This document shows positions 43,512-50,906 of a stretch of 64,000 bases of DNA, in pieces. A program made the position numbers and the translations under genes. The DNA lies in contig CALMKX010000369.1 of the NCBI GenBank assembly GCA_937867335.1, positions 1-64,000 on the forward strand. The letters are read 5' to 3'. This DNA comes from an uncultured Acidobacteriota bacterium (lineage in GTDB: Bacteria > Acidobacteriota > Thermoanaerobaculia > Multivoradales > SZUA-115). The notes beneath the pieces were generated by a model. That model saw nothing but the letters and a program-made list of their open reading frames with translations. It did no database searches and had not been told where the DNA came from. Position 1 is the first letter of the stretch; the number at the start of each line of letters is the position of its first letter.

Positions 43512-44363
43512 TTGAAACACACACCCATGAATCGAGGTAGCAACCGGCTCGAGCGCGCCGGCCTGATCGTCGCGCTTCTGGCCTGGACTCTCTCCGGCCC
43601 TGCCCTGGCCGCCGGGCCGGGCGACCCCGCCCAGCTCACAGCCGCGGCGGCCGATCCCGTCCAGGAACTCGTACGGTCTTCGGATTTCGTCTTTCGCGGC
43701 ACGATCCAGTCGACCGGTGCCGCCAATCTCTCCATCGTCGAGCCGGGGCCGACGACCGCCGTCGTCCGGGTGGACGCCGTCCTCCGGAAGGGCGGCAGCC
43801 TCGACGACTTCACCGGCCAGGCCGTCACCGTCTTCCTCTCGGAGGCAGCGAGCCCGGGTGAGTCGAGAGTGTTCTTCACCCGTGTCCGGCTGATCGGCGA
43901 GGCTCTCGGCGTCGAGGAGGTTGGCCGGGCCGCCGGCACTGCCGCCGAACTCGGACCGCGCGTCGTAGCCGCCGACCAGGCTCTGCTGCGCGAGGCTCTC
44001 AGCACCCGGCTGGCAGCTGCGGACCTGGTCGTCACCGGCCGGGTGGTCGCCACCCGCCCCGCCCTCGCCGAGAGCTCGAGCAACCCGACCACGGAGCACG
44101 ATCCCCAGTGGCGCCAGGCCGTGCTCGCGATCGCCTCTACTCTGAAAGGCCGGGTGGCCGAGAAGACTGTCACTTTCTGGTACCCCGCCAGCCTCGACCT
44201 CCACTGGGCCGGCGTGCCCAAGCCGCAGGTCGGAGAGCAAGGCACCTGGCTCCTCCATCGGGACCGACCCGAAGCGGCGACGGGGGTCTACGCCAGCGTC
44301 GACTCCCGGGATCGCCTCAGCCCCGACGAGGCCGCTCTGGCAGCCGAGCTGGTCCGGCCCTGA
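43512..44363 (+). CDS. Exported protein of unknown function
   Basis: A 283-aa protein. The start is taken as TTG 43512 because AAGGAG lies 7 bases upstream; ATG 43527 is the alternative. The signal peptide (ERAGLIVALLAWTLSGPALA) is cut near residue 34. The mature part contains two related strand-rich segments, SDFVFRGTIQSTGAANLS and ADLVVTGRVVATRPALAE, each followed by a region ending in a long beta strand. This suggests an internal repeat. No catalytic motif is recognised. It is followed by the two sialidase-like genes on the same strand and may belong with them. Confidence 0.65.
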   Translation: MKHTPMNRGSNRLERAGLIVALLAWTLSGPALAAGPGDPAQLTAAAADPVQELVRSSDFVFRGTIQSTGAANLSIVEPGPTTAVVRVDAVLRKGGSLDDFTGQAVTVFLSEAASPGESRVFFTRVRLIGEALGVEEVGRAAGTAAELGPRVVAADQALLREALSTRLAAADLVVTGRVVATRPALAESSSNPTTEHDPQWRQAVLAIASTLKGRVAEKTVTFWYPASLDLHWAGVPKPQVGEQGTWLLHRDRPEAATGVYASVDSRDRLSPDEAALAAELVRP

Positions 44364-44419
44364 GCCCGTGAGGCACGAACTTGTCCCTTCAACTCGAAGA
44401 ACTCGATAGGAGCCCGCGC

Positions 44420-45277
44420 ATGCACTCGCGGAAGAACTTCTTTCTCACTCTGTCCGTCCTGGCGGCCCTCTGCCTCTCGGCAGGAGCGGCCCAGGCCTTC
44501 GACGTCTGCGGTAATGGCATCTGCGCCACCACCGCCACCCCGCCCGAGTCCTGCTCCACCTGCCCCGAGGACTGCGGTCCCTGCCCCATTCCGGCCGTGA
44601 CCGTGGTCAACATGATTCCCCTGGCGCAGAGCGGCGAGACCGGCCAAGACAGCGAGCCCAACCTCTCCGTCAACCCGGCCAATCCCCTGCAGATCGCCGG
44701 CTCGGCCTTCACTCTCAACCCCACCGGCGCCGTCACCACAGCGCCCATCTTCGTGTCGCTCAACGGTGGCGCCAGCTGGACGATGAACAACATCGTGCCG
44801 AGCGGCAATGGGATGACGGGCGACATCACCCTGCGCTTCGGCAGCACCACCAACACGCTCTATGCCGGTACCCTGCGCGGGGGCTCGAGCCTGCGGCTCA
44901 ACCTGTTGCGCACTTCCGCCTTCAGCTCCACCACCCTCATGAGCTTGCTCAGCGCCCGCGACAACGTGGACCAACCGTTCGTCCAGGCCGCCACGTTCTC
45001 CGGAGCGGACCGAGTCTATGTAGGCGACAACGACTTCGGCGCCACGGGCGGCCGAACAGCCACCCTGGATCGCACCTTGAGCGGCACCGTGAGCATTCCC
45101 AGCTTCAATACCCTGCGGCTCGAGACCCGCACCACCTGCTCCCAGGACGCTCCGCCGATCCGCCCCGCCATCGCCTCGGACGGCACGGTGTACGCGATCT
45201 TCTATCGCTGGCGCCAACCCACCTGCAGCTCGCCGTTCACCACCGACGTGGTGGTGGTGCGGGACGACAACGGCTAA
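44420..45277 (+). CDS. Secreted sialidase/BNR-like protein, N-terminal half
   Basis: ATG 44420, with TAGGAG 7 bases upstream, gives 285 aa. A signal peptide ending GAAQA is followed by the cysteine motif FDVCGNGICATTATPPESCS and CPEDCGPCP, then a beta-propeller part with an Asp-box-like VSLNGGASWTMN. It ends abruptly at TTDVVVVRDDNG. Full-length relatives known to me continue at this point with a W-G-x-F-x-x-L-x-DPSDGLAG-type segment, and exactly that segment begins the mature part of the next gene. The protein therefore looks like the first half of a split sialidase-like protein; the activity is unknown. Confidence 0.75.
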   Translation: MHSRKNFFLTLSVLAALCLSAGAAQAFDVCGNGICATTATPPESCSTCPEDCGPCPIPAVTVVNMIPLAQSGETGQDSEPNLSVNPANPLQIAGSAFTLNPTGAVTTAPIFVSLNGGASWTMNNIVPSGNGMTGDITLRFGSTTNTLYAGTLRGGSSLRLNLLRTSAFSSTTLMSLLSARDNVDQPFVQAATFSGADRVYVGDNDFGATGGRTATLDRTLSGTVSIPSFNTLRLETRTTCSQDAPPIRPAIASDGTVYAIFYRWRQPTCSSPFTTDVVVVRDDNG

Positions 45278-45280
45278 GCG

Positions 45281-46207
45281 ATGGCTGCAAACCCGAGAAC
45301 TCAACCCATGAGGAACTTGCTCATGTTCCACAAGCTCGCCTTGCCTATCCCGACGATCGCCGCCGCCCTCTGCCTGATGCTCGTGGCGGCCCCGAGCGCC
45401 TGGGCGTTCGATGTTTGCGGCAACGGTATCTGCGCCACCGGAGCTCGGCCTCCCGAGACCTGCACCTCGTGCCCCGAGGACTGTGGCCCCTGCCCGCCAC
45501 CCCCGCCGCCACCTGCTGAGTTCGCCGACCTGACCGACCCGAGCGACGGACTCGCCGGCCGCATCGTGGTCTCGGGGGTACGAGTGCCGTTCGAGAACTT
45601 CCCCCATGGCGACCTCGGCCAGGAGCGGCTGGTGGCCTCCAACCTGAGCATCGCCGTGGATCCCAACAACAGCTCCCGGGTCTACATCGCCTGGGCCGAC
45701 TTCCTCAACGGCGTGGCACCCTACACCCTCCACGTCCGGCGCTCGGACAACCGTGGCGTGAGCTGGACGTCGACCGATCTGCTCACCATCTCCAACGCCA
45801 CCAATCCGGCCCTGGCGGTGAACTCCGTGGGCAAGGTCGCCTTTCTCTACCAGCAGAACACGCCGACCGGCGCCACCCTGGCCAACCAGCGCTGGGAGAC
45901 CCACGTGCGGCGCTCCACCGACCTCGGCACCACCTGGAACGACCTGGTGCTCGCCAACACCCCGGCAGCGACTCCCGCGGCCTCGTTCCTGCCCTACCTG
46001 GGCGACTACGCCTACATCCAGGCCATCGGGCAGGACTTCTACGGCATCTTCTCCGCCAGCAACGTGCCGGACCTGGCCAACTTCCCCCAGGGCGTGAGCT
46101 ACCAGCGTCGGGCCAACTTCAGCTCCCACCAGCTCCTCGCCGCCGACGGCGTCACGGCCGTGGCAGCGTCGATCGACCCGTTCTTCTTCCGGCTGCACGA
46201 TCCGTAG
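45281..46207 (+). CDS. Secreted sialidase/BNR-like protein, C-terminal half with its own signal peptide and Cys motif
   Basis: A 308-aa protein starting 3 bases after the preceding stop (ATG 45281; ATG 45308 is an alternative; neither has a clear ribosome site). It has its own signal peptide (MLVAAPSAWA) and repeats the cysteine motif of its neighbour: FDVCGNGICATGARPPETCT and CPEDCGPCP, then a proline run. The propeller part starts FADLTDPSDGLAGRIVVSGV and includes SNLSIAVDPNNSSRVYIAWA, the Asp boxes RSDNRGVSW and RSTDLGTTW, and the conserved end YQRRANFSSHQLL with SIDPFFFRL. It corresponds to the second half of the same family whose first half lies upstream. Confidence 0.75.
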   Translation: MAANPRTQPMRNLLMFHKLALPIPTIAAALCLMLVAAPSAWAFDVCGNGICATGARPPETCTSCPEDCGPCPPPPPPPAEFADLTDPSDGLAGRIVVSGVRVPFENFPHGDLGQERLVASNLSIAVDPNNSSRVYIAWADFLNGVAPYTLHVRRSDNRGVSWTSTDLLTISNATNPALAVNSVGKVAFLYQQNTPTGATLANQRWETHVRRSTDLGTTWNDLVLANTPAATPAASFLPYLGDYAYIQAIGQDFYGIFSASNVPDLANFPQGVSYQRRANFSSHQLLAADGVTAVAASIDPFFFRLHDP

Positions 46208-46217
46208 CACCCTGCGC

Positions 46218-46257
46218 GCCGGGCCCGGGAGCTCCTTCGTGGGCTCTCGGGTCCGGC
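46218..46257 (+). terminator. Long stem-loop after the sialidase-like genes
   Basis: A 15-base stem with two G-U wobbles (GCCGGGCCCGGGAGC with GCTCTCGGGTCCGGC) encloses a 10-base loop, 11 bases past the stop at 46207 and directly before the end of the convergent patatin gene. No T-run follows. Confidence 0.6.
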
Positions 46258-46259
46258 TT

Positions 46260-48518
46260 CTAGTCTGCGCACACAGAGTCCCCGCATCCCCTCCCCGCCA
46301 GGAACTCCAGGGCCCGGGCTTTCTGGCCCTGGACCTCCGAGCTCCTGAACCGCTTCTCCATCTCCTTCTGCTGGGGGTCCGTCAGGCGCCAGGAGAGAGG
46401 CTCCTCGCCCCCGTCCTCACTCGGCTGCAGGGTTACGGTGCACAGCTCCACCTGCTGGCCCAGGCGCTCTTTCCAGGCCTCCAGGAAGGCTTCGAGCTCG
46501 ATCTGGTTGCGGTTCTTGGCCGCGCCGCTGCGCACGGAGACCGCCCCCAGGAGCGGCCCTACCCTGGCCGAGAGGGAGCCCGAGGCCGCTTTCGGAGGCG
46601 AGCTCGGCACGAAGGCGTTGAGCTCCAGGATCAGCACCCGGCGGAAGCAACCGGGAGCGGAGCCTGCCGAGCACTGGGCCTCTCGCCGTGCGGCTAGCAC
46701 CGGCCCCAGCCAGTCCAGGGCCGAGGCGATGCCGTCGTTGTCGAAGTAGCCGCCGTCGAGCAGGTGGTAGCCCACGGGCTCGATCCGGCGCCCGTCGCCC
46801 GCGACCACCACACGTGGGGCCCGCGCCGCCGGGCTCACGAACGGGAAGGTCGCCGAAAGGCGGGCCGCCGTCCAGAGCGAGAGGTTAGCCCTCGGGGCTT
46901 GCGGCTCCTGCCGGAAGAGCATCTCGGAGAGGGTGGCGCCGCGGGCCCGGTAGCCGGCTTCGGAGGGCCCCGGGAACTCGAGCGGCGTGAGCATCATCCG
47001 CTGGCCGGTCTCCATCTCCGTCGAGTTGAAGATGAAGGCGGGCAGCCGGCCGTCGCGGATCATCGGCTCCAGGCTCTCGAAGGTCCAGTCCCGGCCGTTG
47101 GCGAAACTCTGCCAAGCCCCATCCTCCAGGCTTCCTCGATCGCGCTCGCTGAACAGATTGCCGACGAAGAAGCGCCAGAAGTCGAGCATCACGAAGCCGT
47201 AGGAGATCGAGCCCAGGGCCGACTGCCGAGACCACTTCGAAGCCAGCTCGAGCTGCTTCTGGCGTCGCTCGGGGCTCGTGGCGCCCTGGCCATCGAGCTC
47301 CGCCAGGGCGGCGAGGGAGAAAGCCGCTCCCGTCGAGCCGCCGGAGACGGTGGAGAGCAGGCGGATCTCCCCGGGGAGCTGGGGCCGCTCGCGGGCGAGT
47401 TCGGCGAGCGCGTGGGTGGTCCAGGCACCGGCCAGGATGCCGCCGCCGGAGGAAGTCACCACAATCAGGTTCTCGCGGGGCCCACCCGCCGTCGCAGCCA
47501 GCTCCGGGCTCAATCTCTGGTCGGAAGCACTGGCCGGATGCACGCTCGCCAGGGGGTAGAAGTGGTCCGCCCGGCCGGTCGAGTAGACCAGGCTGGTCCA
47601 GAGGAGCAGGAGCAGGATCGGCGAGAGCCGGAAGCGGGAGAGGTGGTAGTCCAGAGCCTGAAGCACCCAGATCCACAGCGTGATCAGCATCCAGAGAAAG
47701 GCCGCCGCGGTGGGTACTCCCGGCCAGTGCTCGTGGTACGGAGGGTCGAAATACACGCCGCAGAGCACGATCGCCACCACCAGCAGCAGGAAGTGCACGG
47801 TGCCGAGGAAGTGATCCGGCACCAGGACCTTCCGGCCACCCGCACCCGGCTGGAGGATCCATTCGAGGCCCAGGCGGTCGAACAGCCGCGACAGGCCACC
47901 GCGCAGCGCGAGGGCCAGCCGGGTGAGGGTCCGGCTGCGGGAGGCGAGGCCCCAGGCGGCCCGGGCGAGAAGGGAATTGGGCAGGGGATCGAAGCTCGGC
48001 TCCGCGAGCTTGACTGGCACCAGCATCAGCACCGTCAAGAGATAGGCGGCCACGGCTCCGGCCAGGGCCGCCGGGAAGGCGGCCCACCCGGGGCTGCGCG
48101 AGCTGGCCGCCACCACCAGGGCGTTGGGCAGCCCCAGGGCGGTGAACAGTAGGAACTGCCCCCAGGTGAGGGGGAAGGCGAAGAACCGGGTGGCGATCTT
48201 GGGCAGCGCCTTGGCCTCGGGCGACCCCGCGGTCTCGGGAGCCCTCGGCCCGTAGGCTCGCGCTTCGATGCCCCGTACCGTGAGGTTGGTGGCGATCATC
48301 AGGCTCCAGGCGGCCAGGAAGCCGAAGAGGGACACGCCGCCCACCGCCAGCCAGGAGAGCTCGTGGAACAGGCCGCTCGCCAGGGCCGAGACGCCGCCAC
48401 CGATGGGCCGGAACGAGGCGAGCGGCAGCAGCACCAGGAGCAGCGCGAAAAACAGCGAGTACTTGAGGCCGTTCACCAGCGCCGACCCCTTGCGGTAGCG
48501 ATCCCATCCCTGGGCCAT
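46260..48518 (-). CDS. Patatin-like phospholipase with N-terminal multi-helix membrane region
   Basis: ATG 48518, with GGGAGG 7 bases upstream, gives 752 aa. The first 340 residues contain about seven transmembrane helices (for example YSLFFALLLVLLPLASF and LLLVVAIVLCGVYF). The C-terminal half is a patatin acyl hydrolase: SSGGGILAGAWTTHAL (oxyanion loop), LLSTVSGGSTGAAFSL with the nucleophile serine, and HLLDGGYFDNDGIASAL with the catalytic aspartate. It should hydrolyse acyl esters of lipids at the cytoplasmic membrane. Substrate is unknown. The gene stands alone, convergent with the sialidase-like pair. Confidence 0.85.
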   Translation of the reverse strand: MAQGWDRYRKGSALVNGLKYSLFFALLLVLLPLASFRPIGGGVSALASGLFHELSWLAVGGVSLFGFLAAWSLMIATNLTVRGIEARAYGPRAPETAGSPEAKALPKIATRFFAFPLTWGQFLLFTALGLPNALVVAASSRSPGWAAFPAALAGAVAAYLLTVLMLVPVKLAEPSFDPLPNSLLARAAWGLASRSRTLTRLALALRGGLSRLFDRLGLEWILQPGAGGRKVLVPDHFLGTVHFLLLVVAIVLCGVYFDPPYHEHWPGVPTAAAFLWMLITLWIWVLQALDYHLSRFRLSPILLLLLWTSLVYSTGRADHFYPLASVHPASASDQRLSPELAATAGGPRENLIVVTSSGGGILAGAWTTHALAELARERPQLPGEIRLLSTVSGGSTGAAFSLAALAELDGQGATSPERRQKQLELASKWSRQSALGSISYGFVMLDFWRFFVGNLFSERDRGSLEDGAWQSFANGRDWTFESLEPMIRDGRLPAFIFNSTEMETGQRMMLTPLEFPGPSEAGYRARGATLSEMLFRQEPQAPRANLSLWTAARLSATFPFVSPAARAPRVVVAGDGRRIEPVGYHLLDGGYFDNDGIASALDWLGPVLAARREAQCSAGSAPGCFRRVLILELNAFVPSSPPKAASGSLSARVGPLLGAVSVRSGAAKNRNQIELEAFLEAWKERLGQQVELCTVTLQPSEDGGEEPLSWRLTDPQQKEMEKRFRSSEVQGQKARALEFLAGRGCGDSVCAD

Positions 48519-48742
48519 CGTTGCCTCCCTGCGAAGTGCCGCCTCCGGACCTGCTCCGGGCCAGGGCGGACTGAGAGCCCGCCTCGGGCCGCGCAACCGC
48601 CCGGAAGAGGCGGCAGCTTGGATCTGGAGCCGTTTGCTCTAGGATCTCAGAGAAGAGAGACGGATGCACCCTCTGAATTTCTGCCCTGCCGGCTACGAAG
48701 TGGGTCGAGAACGCGCCCCGCAGGTCGAGAACCACCCGTAAC

Positions 48743-49678
48743 ATGCGCTTCTGCTACCTGGTCCAGAGCCACACGAACCCGGTCCAGATCGGCCGGCTGG
48801 TGGCCACCCTGGGGCGGCAGAGCCCCGGCTCGGTGATCGTGGTCGCCCACGACTCGACCGGCTGTCGCCTCGAGCGGCAAGACCTGCCCACCGCCTGCGA
48901 GCTGCACCTGCTTTCCGTACCCGGGCCGATGCGCCGGGGCTACCTCTCGATGCTCGACCCTTACTTTGCCGGCCTCGAGCACCTCGAACGCGAGCGAGTG
49001 GACTACGGCTGGGTGATCTACGTCTCTGGCCAGGACTATCCCACGCAGCCCTTGGCCGGCTTCGAAGCGCGCCTGACGGCCTCGGGCGCTGACGGCTTTC
49101 TGCGCTACTGGCCGGCCCTGAGCGCCGAGGGGCCCTGGCAGAGGCGGCACCAGGGGAAGCTGCGCTACTTCTACCAGTACCGGGACGTATCGGCCTGGGC
49201 GGCGCCGCTTCTCCGCCTGCTGCGTGGCACAAACAGCTGGCAGAAGCTGTGGCATGTACACCGGGTCTACGGCCCTCGGCTCGGCCTGCGGGCCCGGCGC
49301 ACCCCGTTCGAGGGCGGCCGGCAGTGCTACGCCGGTTGGCAGTGGACCAACCTCGGCCGGAGCTGCACGGAGTACTTGCTCGAAGCCTCGAGGCGGGAGC
49401 CGGGACTCGTGGACTACTACCGGCGCACCCTCTGCCCGGACGAGTCCCTGGTGCAGACGGTTCTCCTGAACGCCGGGCGCTTCCGGCTCGAGAACGACAA
49501 CCTCCGCTATGCCGACAACCAGGGCGCCCGCGATGGCCGGCCGCGGATTCTGGGGCTTGCCGACCTCGAGACGATCACGGCCGGGGGCTGCGCCTTCGCT
49601 CGCAAATTCGACCTCGAGCACGACGCCCGCATCTTCGACGCCCTCGACCAGCGGATCGATTCCTCCACTAGGGGTTGA
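48743..49678 (+). CDS. Core-2/I-branching-type (GT14-like) glycosyltransferase
   Basis: A 311-aa cytoplasmic protein resembling the bacterial beta-1,6-N-acetylglucosaminyltransferase group. Seen parts are FCYLVQSHTNPVQIGRLVAT at the start, DYGWVIYVSGQDYPTQPLAG, the tryptophan-rich GGRQCYAGWQWTNLGRSCTE, and CPDESLVQTVLLNAGRFRLE with the conserved DE pair. Members add GlcNAc or xylose to polysaccharides or glycoproteins. The start ATG 48743 is about 220 bases from the divergent patatin gene. The gene converges with the next glycosyltransferase-like gene with 4 bases between stops. Confidence 0.82.
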   Translation: MRFCYLVQSHTNPVQIGRLVATLGRQSPGSVIVVAHDSTGCRLERQDLPTACELHLLSVPGPMRRGYLSMLDPYFAGLEHLERERVDYGWVIYVSGQDYPTQPLAGFEARLTASGADGFLRYWPALSAEGPWQRRHQGKLRYFYQYRDVSAWAAPLLRLLRGTNSWQKLWHVHRVYGPRLGLRARRTPFEGGRQCYAGWQWTNLGRSCTEYLLEASRREPGLVDYYRRTLCPDESLVQTVLLNAGRFRLENDNLRYADNQGARDGRPRILGLADLETITAGGCAFARKFDLEHDARIFDALDQRIDSSTRG

Positions 49679-49682
49679 AGGC

Positions 49683-50786
49683 TCAGCGGGCGGGGCGGCC
49701 GGAAAAAGCTCGCTGGGCTCGGCGCACCAGGGGTCGCAGCCGAGGCGGCACCGCCTGGAGCGGCCGCTGGTCTACCAGCGCCGGGATCTGCTCGAAGAGC
49801 ACCTCGGCCCACAGGCCGACGATCTCCTCCGCAGCGAAGGCGGCTCGGCGGCGCTGGCCGTTCTCCACCATCGCCCGGTAGAGCCCGGAGTCCTGCCGCA
49901 GGCGATCGACCGCGGCCACGGCCTCTTCCGGCGTTCGCACCTCGAAGTAGTCGAGCTCGGACTGCCGGAGCTCGCGGTAGGCCGGCTCCGGGCCGAGCAG
50001 CGCCGGGACCCCTGCGGCCCAGGCGTTGTAGAGCTTGGTGGCCGGCTTGTTGCGGTGCCCGCCGTGGTCCGCGGGACGCACCGCCAGCACCAGATCCACT
50101 TCCCGGAAGTCCCGCCAGTTGAGCTCGGCGGCGCAGGTGGCGGTGCCGTTGTAGCCGGTGGCGTCGAGCTCCCAGCGGATCCCCCGCTGCTCGAGTGCCT
50201 GGCGCCAGAACGGCCCGTGGAAGGCCGGGTGGAGGTTGCGGACGAACCCCTTGAAGGCGATGCGGCCGATCTCCGTGCCGCGCGAGCTCTCCCGCGGCAG
50301 CAGATCCGGCTGCGGCCAGAGGGGCACATAGAAGCAACGCCGGCCATCCACGAAGACGTGGTTCTGCACGACCTGGAAATCGGCGGTCAAGGGCTCGCGC
50401 AGATCGGCCCGGATGCCCACCAGCACCGCCTCCCGCATCGCCCCGAGGTGGCGCGCCAGCAGGCGGCCGTGCTTGGCGTGGTAGATCACCAGCCCCCGGC
50501 TCGGCGGCACTTCGGCGAGCTCCACCTCGTAGCCGGCGGCGCGTAGACGCAAGAAAGTCTGGAGCACCCAGGCGTGCTCGCCCCGCACCAGCTCGCGCCA
50601 GTCGCGGTCCGGATCGAGCTCGCGCAGGCGGTCGAGCTGCGCCTCGCCCGGCAGATAGAAGGTCACCGGCAGCGCCCGGGGCGAAGGTCCCGAGCGCCCG
50701 GACCTAGCCGTCGGACGCCGGAACTCGGTTCGGGCGGCCTCAGCCTGCGCTGCCAGGGCAGTCGGCTCGGAGGTTCGACTCTTCAT
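49683..50786 (-). CDS. Putative glycosyltransferase (GT-B-like)
   Basis: ATG 50786 gives 367 aa; the frame back to 50843 adds a poorly supported N-terminus. Residues near RELDPDRDWRELVRGEHAWV lead into a Rossmann-like part, and the C-terminal half has LVLAVRPADHGGHRNKPATK followed by LYNAWAAGVPALLGPEPAYR and EEAVAAVDRLRQD, the nucleotide-sugar-binding pattern of GT-B enzymes (K-x-x-x-A-x-A-x-G-x-P). Donor and acceptor are unknown. It is convergent with the GT14-like gene, suggesting a small glycan-modifying locus with the methyltransferase at 42076 as a possible but distant companion. Confidence 0.7.
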   Translation of the reverse strand: MKSRTSEPTALAAQAEAARTEFRRPTARSGRSGPSPRALPVTFYLPGEAQLDRLRELDPDRDWRELVRGEHAWVLQTFLRLRAAGYEVELAEVPPSRGLVIYHAKHGRLLARHLGAMREAVLVGIRADLREPLTADFQVVQNHVFVDGRRCFYVPLWPQPDLLPRESSRGTEIGRIAFKGFVRNLHPAFHGPFWRQALEQRGIRWELDATGYNGTATCAAELNWRDFREVDLVLAVRPADHGGHRNKPATKLYNAWAAGVPALLGPEPAYRELRQSELDYFEVRTPEEAVAAVDRLRQDSGLYRAMVENGQRRRAAFAAEEIVGLWAEVLFEQIPALVDQRPLQAVPPRLRPLVRRAQRAFSGRPAR

Positions 50787-50906
50787 GGCTGGTGGAGCCC
50801 AGATGGAGCAATCGTAGCGCAACCGCTCCCCTTCTGGTGCCACAAACCTTCGACGGGCACCCGGCGGAGCGGTTGCAGGACGCGGCCCGCCGGCCAGCGG
50901 GCTTCC

